Assembly (NCBI RefSeq): GCF_040219635.1
Contig: NZ_JAVJSC010000004.1
Location: 62,001 to 126,000 of the forward strand
Source of the DNA: Pyruvatibacter sp.
Lineage (GTDB): Bacteria; Pseudomonadota; Alphaproteobacteria; CGMCC-115125
Direction of reading: 5' to 3'
Length of the DNA stretch: 64,000 nucleotides
The translations under genes were made by a program, and so were the position numbers. The notes beneath the pieces were generated by a model. It had not been told where the DNA came from. It searched no databases and saw only the letters and a program-made list of their open reading frames with translations. Positions 61,725 to 64,000 of this stretch are shown here, piece after piece. Numbering within the stretch: position 1 is the first letter of the stretch; the number at the start of each line of letters is the position of its first letter.

Positions 61725-61793
61725 GAAGTGCACATGTGAGTTTGTTCACGCGGCACCCAGCGATATTCAACGCAGGCAAGGTATGATTGACCG

Positions 61794-63167
61794 ATGAAGT
61801 TCAGTGATCCGATCAATGCAACGCGCGTCTTTGTATGGGACGCGCGGCTGGATGGTGCGCCAGTCTGGCAGCGCGTCGCGCAGCATGTGTTGCGTGTGGC
61901 CGGTGTTCTGATCCGCGATTTTTCGGTCGGCACGCTCAACCTGCACGCAATGAGCCTGGTTTACACAACCCTGCTTGCCCTTATCCCGGCACTCGCGATT
62001 GTGTTTTCAGTTCTCAAGGGCTTTGGCGTTGACCGGGAGCTGGAAGTTTTTCTGACGGAGTTTCTTGCACCTCTTGGCGACCAGGGCGTCGAGATCCGCA
62101 CGACAGTTCTGGAGTTTGTGGCGCAGGTAAATATCGGCGTGCTGGGGTCTGTCGGTTTTGCAGTGCTGATTTATACCGGCGTGTCGCTGCTGCAAAAAGT
62201 TGAAGCCGCGTTCAATGAGATCTGGCAGGTGCGCCGCCTGCGGCCATTGGCGCGGCGTTTTTCAGACTTTGTGAGCGTATTGCTGGTCGGGCCAATTTTG
62301 CTCGTGGTTGCCATGGGGCTGATGGCAAGCGTGGCCGGCGCTGCTGCAATTGATGGCGTGGGCAGCGGTGCATTGCGCACAGTCATTTCAGAGATGTCAC
62401 GGCTGGTGCCTTACGCAGCAGTGATTATAGCATTCACCATCATCTACATGATGATCCCCAATACTCGCGTGCGGCTGACAGCAGCCCTTACCGGCGCCGT
62501 AGTGGCGGGCATTGCATGGAACCTTGCTGGCTGGGCATTTGCTTCTTTTGTTGTAACCTCGGCGCGCTACGCCGTGATTTATTCAGCGTTCGCGTCGCTC
62601 GTTGTCTTCATGTTCTGGATGTATGTGGGCTGGCTGATTTTGCTGGCCGGGGCAGGCATCGCATTCTATCAGCAAAACCCTGCCTATCTCACACGCAGCG
62701 CAATCTACCGGCTTTCCATCGATGCACGCGAGCGTCTGGGTCTTGAGATCGGCATGCTCGTTGCCACAGCGTTTGAACGCGGCGATGCACCATGGACAGC
62801 CCAACGCCTTGCGCGCGCCATGCGCCTGCCGTTACCGCCGGTCGAGCGTGTGGTGGATTTTTTGCTGCAGGAAGGAATGCTGGTTGAAACCGGCGCTGAA
62901 CTGCCGGGCCTGATGCCCGGCAAGCCGCTGGACAAGATCAGCCTGCATGAGTGGTTGAATGTTGTGCGGCAGGGGGCTGAAGGAAAGGCTGACCTTGCCT
63001 CAACATATGCCGATCAGGTTGTCGAGGATGCCGGAGCCGTCGCGCCGCTATTCGATCGGCTTACTGAAGCGCGTGCACAGACTCTCGCCGGAATGACGCT
63101 TCATTCTCTTGCTGAACAGCGCGCTGTTTCCACCGTTTCGGTTTCTTCACCTGGCGGCAAAACGTAA
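61794..63167 (+). CDS. YihY/virulence factor BrkB-family membrane protein
   Basis: A 457-residue inner-membrane protein with about six helices (about residues 60-300). Family motifs are visible: AMSLVYTTLLALIPALAIVFS, AAFNEIWQVRRLRPLARRFS, and ITIIYMMIPN-like text (AFTIIYMMIPNTRVRL). The C-terminal ~150 residues form a soluble domain with a winged-helix-like run (WTAQRLARAMRLPLPPVERV) found in longer members. The family was once annotated as ribonuclease BN in error; its true role is unknown. It ends at a strong bidirectional hairpin. Confidence 0.9.
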   Translation: MKFSDPINATRVFVWDARLDGAPVWQRVAQHVLRVAGVLIRDFSVGTLNLHAMSLVYTTLLALIPALAIVFSVLKGFGVDRELEVFLTEFLAPLGDQGVEIRTTVLEFVAQVNIGVLGSVGFAVLIYTGVSLLQKVEAAFNEIWQVRRLRPLARRFSDFVSVLLVGPILLVVAMGLMASVAGAAAIDGVGSGALRTVISEMSRLVPYAAVIIAFTIIYMMIPNTRVRLTAALTGAVVAGIAWNLAGWAFASFVVTSARYAVIYSAFASLVVFMFWMYVGWLILLAGAGIAFYQQNPAYLTRSAIYRLSIDARERLGLEIGMLVATAFERGDAPWTAQRLARAMRLPLPPVERVVDFLLQEGMLVETGAELPGLMPGKPLDKISLHEWLNVVRQGAEGKADLASTYADQVVEDAGAVAPLFDRLTEARAQTLAGMTLHSLAEQRAVSTVSVSSPGGKT

Positions 63168-63197
63168 ACGGGGAAGAGGTTGCCCCCTTCCCCGTTT
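63166..63197. terminator. Bidirectional hairpin terminator between YihY-type and lipoprotein genes
   Basis: Perfect 11-bp stem aaacggggaag (63166-63176) / cttccccgttt (63187-63197) with a 10-nt loop. The stem begins within the YihY-type stop codon. Base-of-stem T residues on each strand are short, so it is weaker than a textbook terminator, but the position between convergent genes fits. Confidence 0.6.
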
Positions 63198-63243
63198 GAC
63201 TTGCCAATGCTGGTACGCGGTTCCTGACGCGCGCGTGGGTGCC

Positions 63244-63714
63244 CTAAATGGTGCGCCAGGTTCCATCCGGCATTCGGCAGGCCGTAGCAAAGTCGCGGTA
63301 GGGGCCCTGGGGGCCATAGAACGTGCTTTCAACCCGGCGGCATTCACGGCCGCCCTGATAATTTGCAGGTCCGGAATTGAACTGGCCGTGGTGGCCGGTC
63401 TGCGGGTTGCGCCAGTGGACAGGGCCCTGGCTGTAGAACGAGTCCGAGTAGGCGCGTTCGGCATACAGTGCGTCAGCGCGGTCAAGCGATTGACCCGCGC
63501 TGCCACCCACGGCTGCACCAAGCAGTGTGCCAACACCTGTAGCAATCAACTGGCCGGAGCCGGAGCCGAACTGCGACCCAAGCAGGCCACCGGCAACAGC
63601 GCCGACAACGCCGCCACCAACGGTCTTTGGCCCATAGCCATATCCGCCTGCCGTCTGGCACGCGCCCAGTGTAAGGGCGCCTGCTATCACAGCAGCAATT
63701 TTCAACATGCGCAT
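63244..63714 (-). CDS. Glycine-zipper lipoprotein (17-kDa surface antigen-like)
   Basis: A 156-residue lipoprotein. The signal peptide ends in lipobox LGAC (Cys near 19). A glycine-zipper membrane-associating segment follows (GGGVVGAVAGGLLGSQFGSG, then GVGTLLGAAVGGSAGQSLD), like the Rickettsia 17-kDa antigen/Glycine_zipper_2 family. The C-terminal 80 residues are polar and aromatic, with RECRRVESTFYGPQG and CRMPDGTWRTI, a common tail in these proteins. Outer-membrane or envelope structural role likely. ATG 63714 has GGGAAGG upstream; the frame to 63852 would bury the signal peptide. Confidence 0.83.
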   Translation of the reverse strand: MRMLKIAAVIAGALTLGACQTAGGYGYGPKTVGGGVVGAVAGGLLGSQFGSGSGQLIATGVGTLLGAAVGGSAGQSLDRADALYAERAYSDSFYSQGPVHWRNPQTGHHGQFNSGPANYQGGRECRRVESTFYGPQGPYRDFATACRMPDGTWRTI

Positions 63715-63918
63715 CGTGTAAGCCTTCCCATCAATGTGGACCTTGTTCTTTGCAAGGCCAAATGCGTGACGGGCGGCGCGGACCCCAAAAACTGGGGGCA
63801 TGAGGGGCAAGAGGAGGTAACCCGCGCCGTCCGATAAACACAAATTAATCAAATTGAGTTGAGGCGGGCCTGAACCACATATTCATTTGGCATTCAGGAA
63901 AAGGATCAGGTTTTGGGC

Positions 63919-64000
63919 TTATGCTGCCAAAGGCAGGATGAGTTCGGCCTTTACGCCGCCCATTTGCGAGGCGTGCAAAACAAAAGACCCGTCATAAAGA
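63919..64000 (-). CDS. C-terminal end of a probable histidine-kinase ATPase domain (cut by window edge)
   Basis: About 27 codons are visible in a minus-strand frame that enters from beyond the window and ends in TAA at 63919-63921. The last residues, GSFVLHASQMGGVKAELILP, resemble the final strands of a HATPase_c domain (a G..HASxxGGVxAExxLP type ending). The N-box and G-boxes lie outside. Family call tentative because so little is seen. Confidence 0.45.
   Translation of the reverse strand, partial: LYDGSFVLHASQMGGVKAELILPLAA

Noticed and set aside
1..64000. tRNA, rRNA, CRISPR, insertion sequence, prophage
   Set aside because: No cloverleaf-like segments, direct-repeat arrays, transposase or phage structural genes were seen in any intergenic region or reading frame.

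Overview
The window looks like chromosomal DNA of a GC-rich alphaproteobacterium, near the Hyphomicrobiales/Parvibaculales. Three things support this: CtrA-type boxes (TTAA-N7-TTAAC) and a cluster of GANTC (CcrM) sites in promoters; two PleC/DivJ-type histidine kinases; and the backbone order ccmI-E-F-H, FeuP/FeuQ-like two-component pair, glnE, PleC-like kinase, which I recall from rhizobial chromosomes. I found no rRNA, tRNA, CRISPR array, insertion sequence or prophage. Coding density is high and the region reads as core chromosome with a few unusual insertions.

Layout. 1-9.2 kb: lipid and acyl-CoA catabolism (end of an SDR gene, three acyl-CoA dehydrogenases, two small antibiotic-monooxygenase-fold proteins, a crotonase) interleaved with two membrane histidine kinases. 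9.5-18.3 kb: a degenerate cobalamin-synthase-like gene facing a uroporphyrinogen-III methyltransferase, a membrane retropepsin, a phosphomannomutase/phosphoglucomutase, a thioesterase, a TauE permease, dusA, and moaB-moeA. 18.4-20.8 kb: a second large/small acyl-CoA dehydrogenase pair. 21.1-26.05 kb: a MarR repressor divergent from an RND efflux pair, with a 34-bp dyad between them. 26.1-32 kb: an unrecognised protein with a perfect CtrA box, PepN, and a PleC-like kinase whose promoter has a CtrA box and seven GANTC sites. 32-34.4 kb: EF-hand protein, ECF sigma factor, probable anti-sigma factor and periplasmic metal-sensor-like protein. 34.7-39.1 kb: a tightly coupled operon of two PYROXD2-like FAD oxidoreductases and a GcvT-like protein. 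39.3-54.7 kb: glnE, HU, DUF3137-LemA, a fumarylacetoacetase-family enzyme, the FeuPQ-like pair, a hydrolase-OsmC fusion, and the cytochrome c maturation locus interrupted by a GH46 chitosanase-like gene. 54.8-64 kb: a penicillin-acylase-family enzyme, a CoA transferase, a D-cysteine desulfhydrase-like enzyme, a crotonase, a large unrecognised protein, a YihY/BrkB membrane protein, a glycine-zipper lipoprotein and the end of a probable kinase.

How the parts fit. Five acyl-CoA dehydrogenases, two crotonases, a CoA transferase, a thioesterase and an SDR suggest catabolism of dicarboxylic, cyclic or branched acyl chains by heteromeric dehydrogenases. The best candidates for undescribed biology are the PYROXD2-PYROXD2-GcvT operon, the catalytically gutted CobS-like protein beside SUMT, and the unrecognised genes at 26176 and 60162 that carry CtrA boxes. 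All functional calls come from reading the translated sequence and recalling families; no database search was possible.
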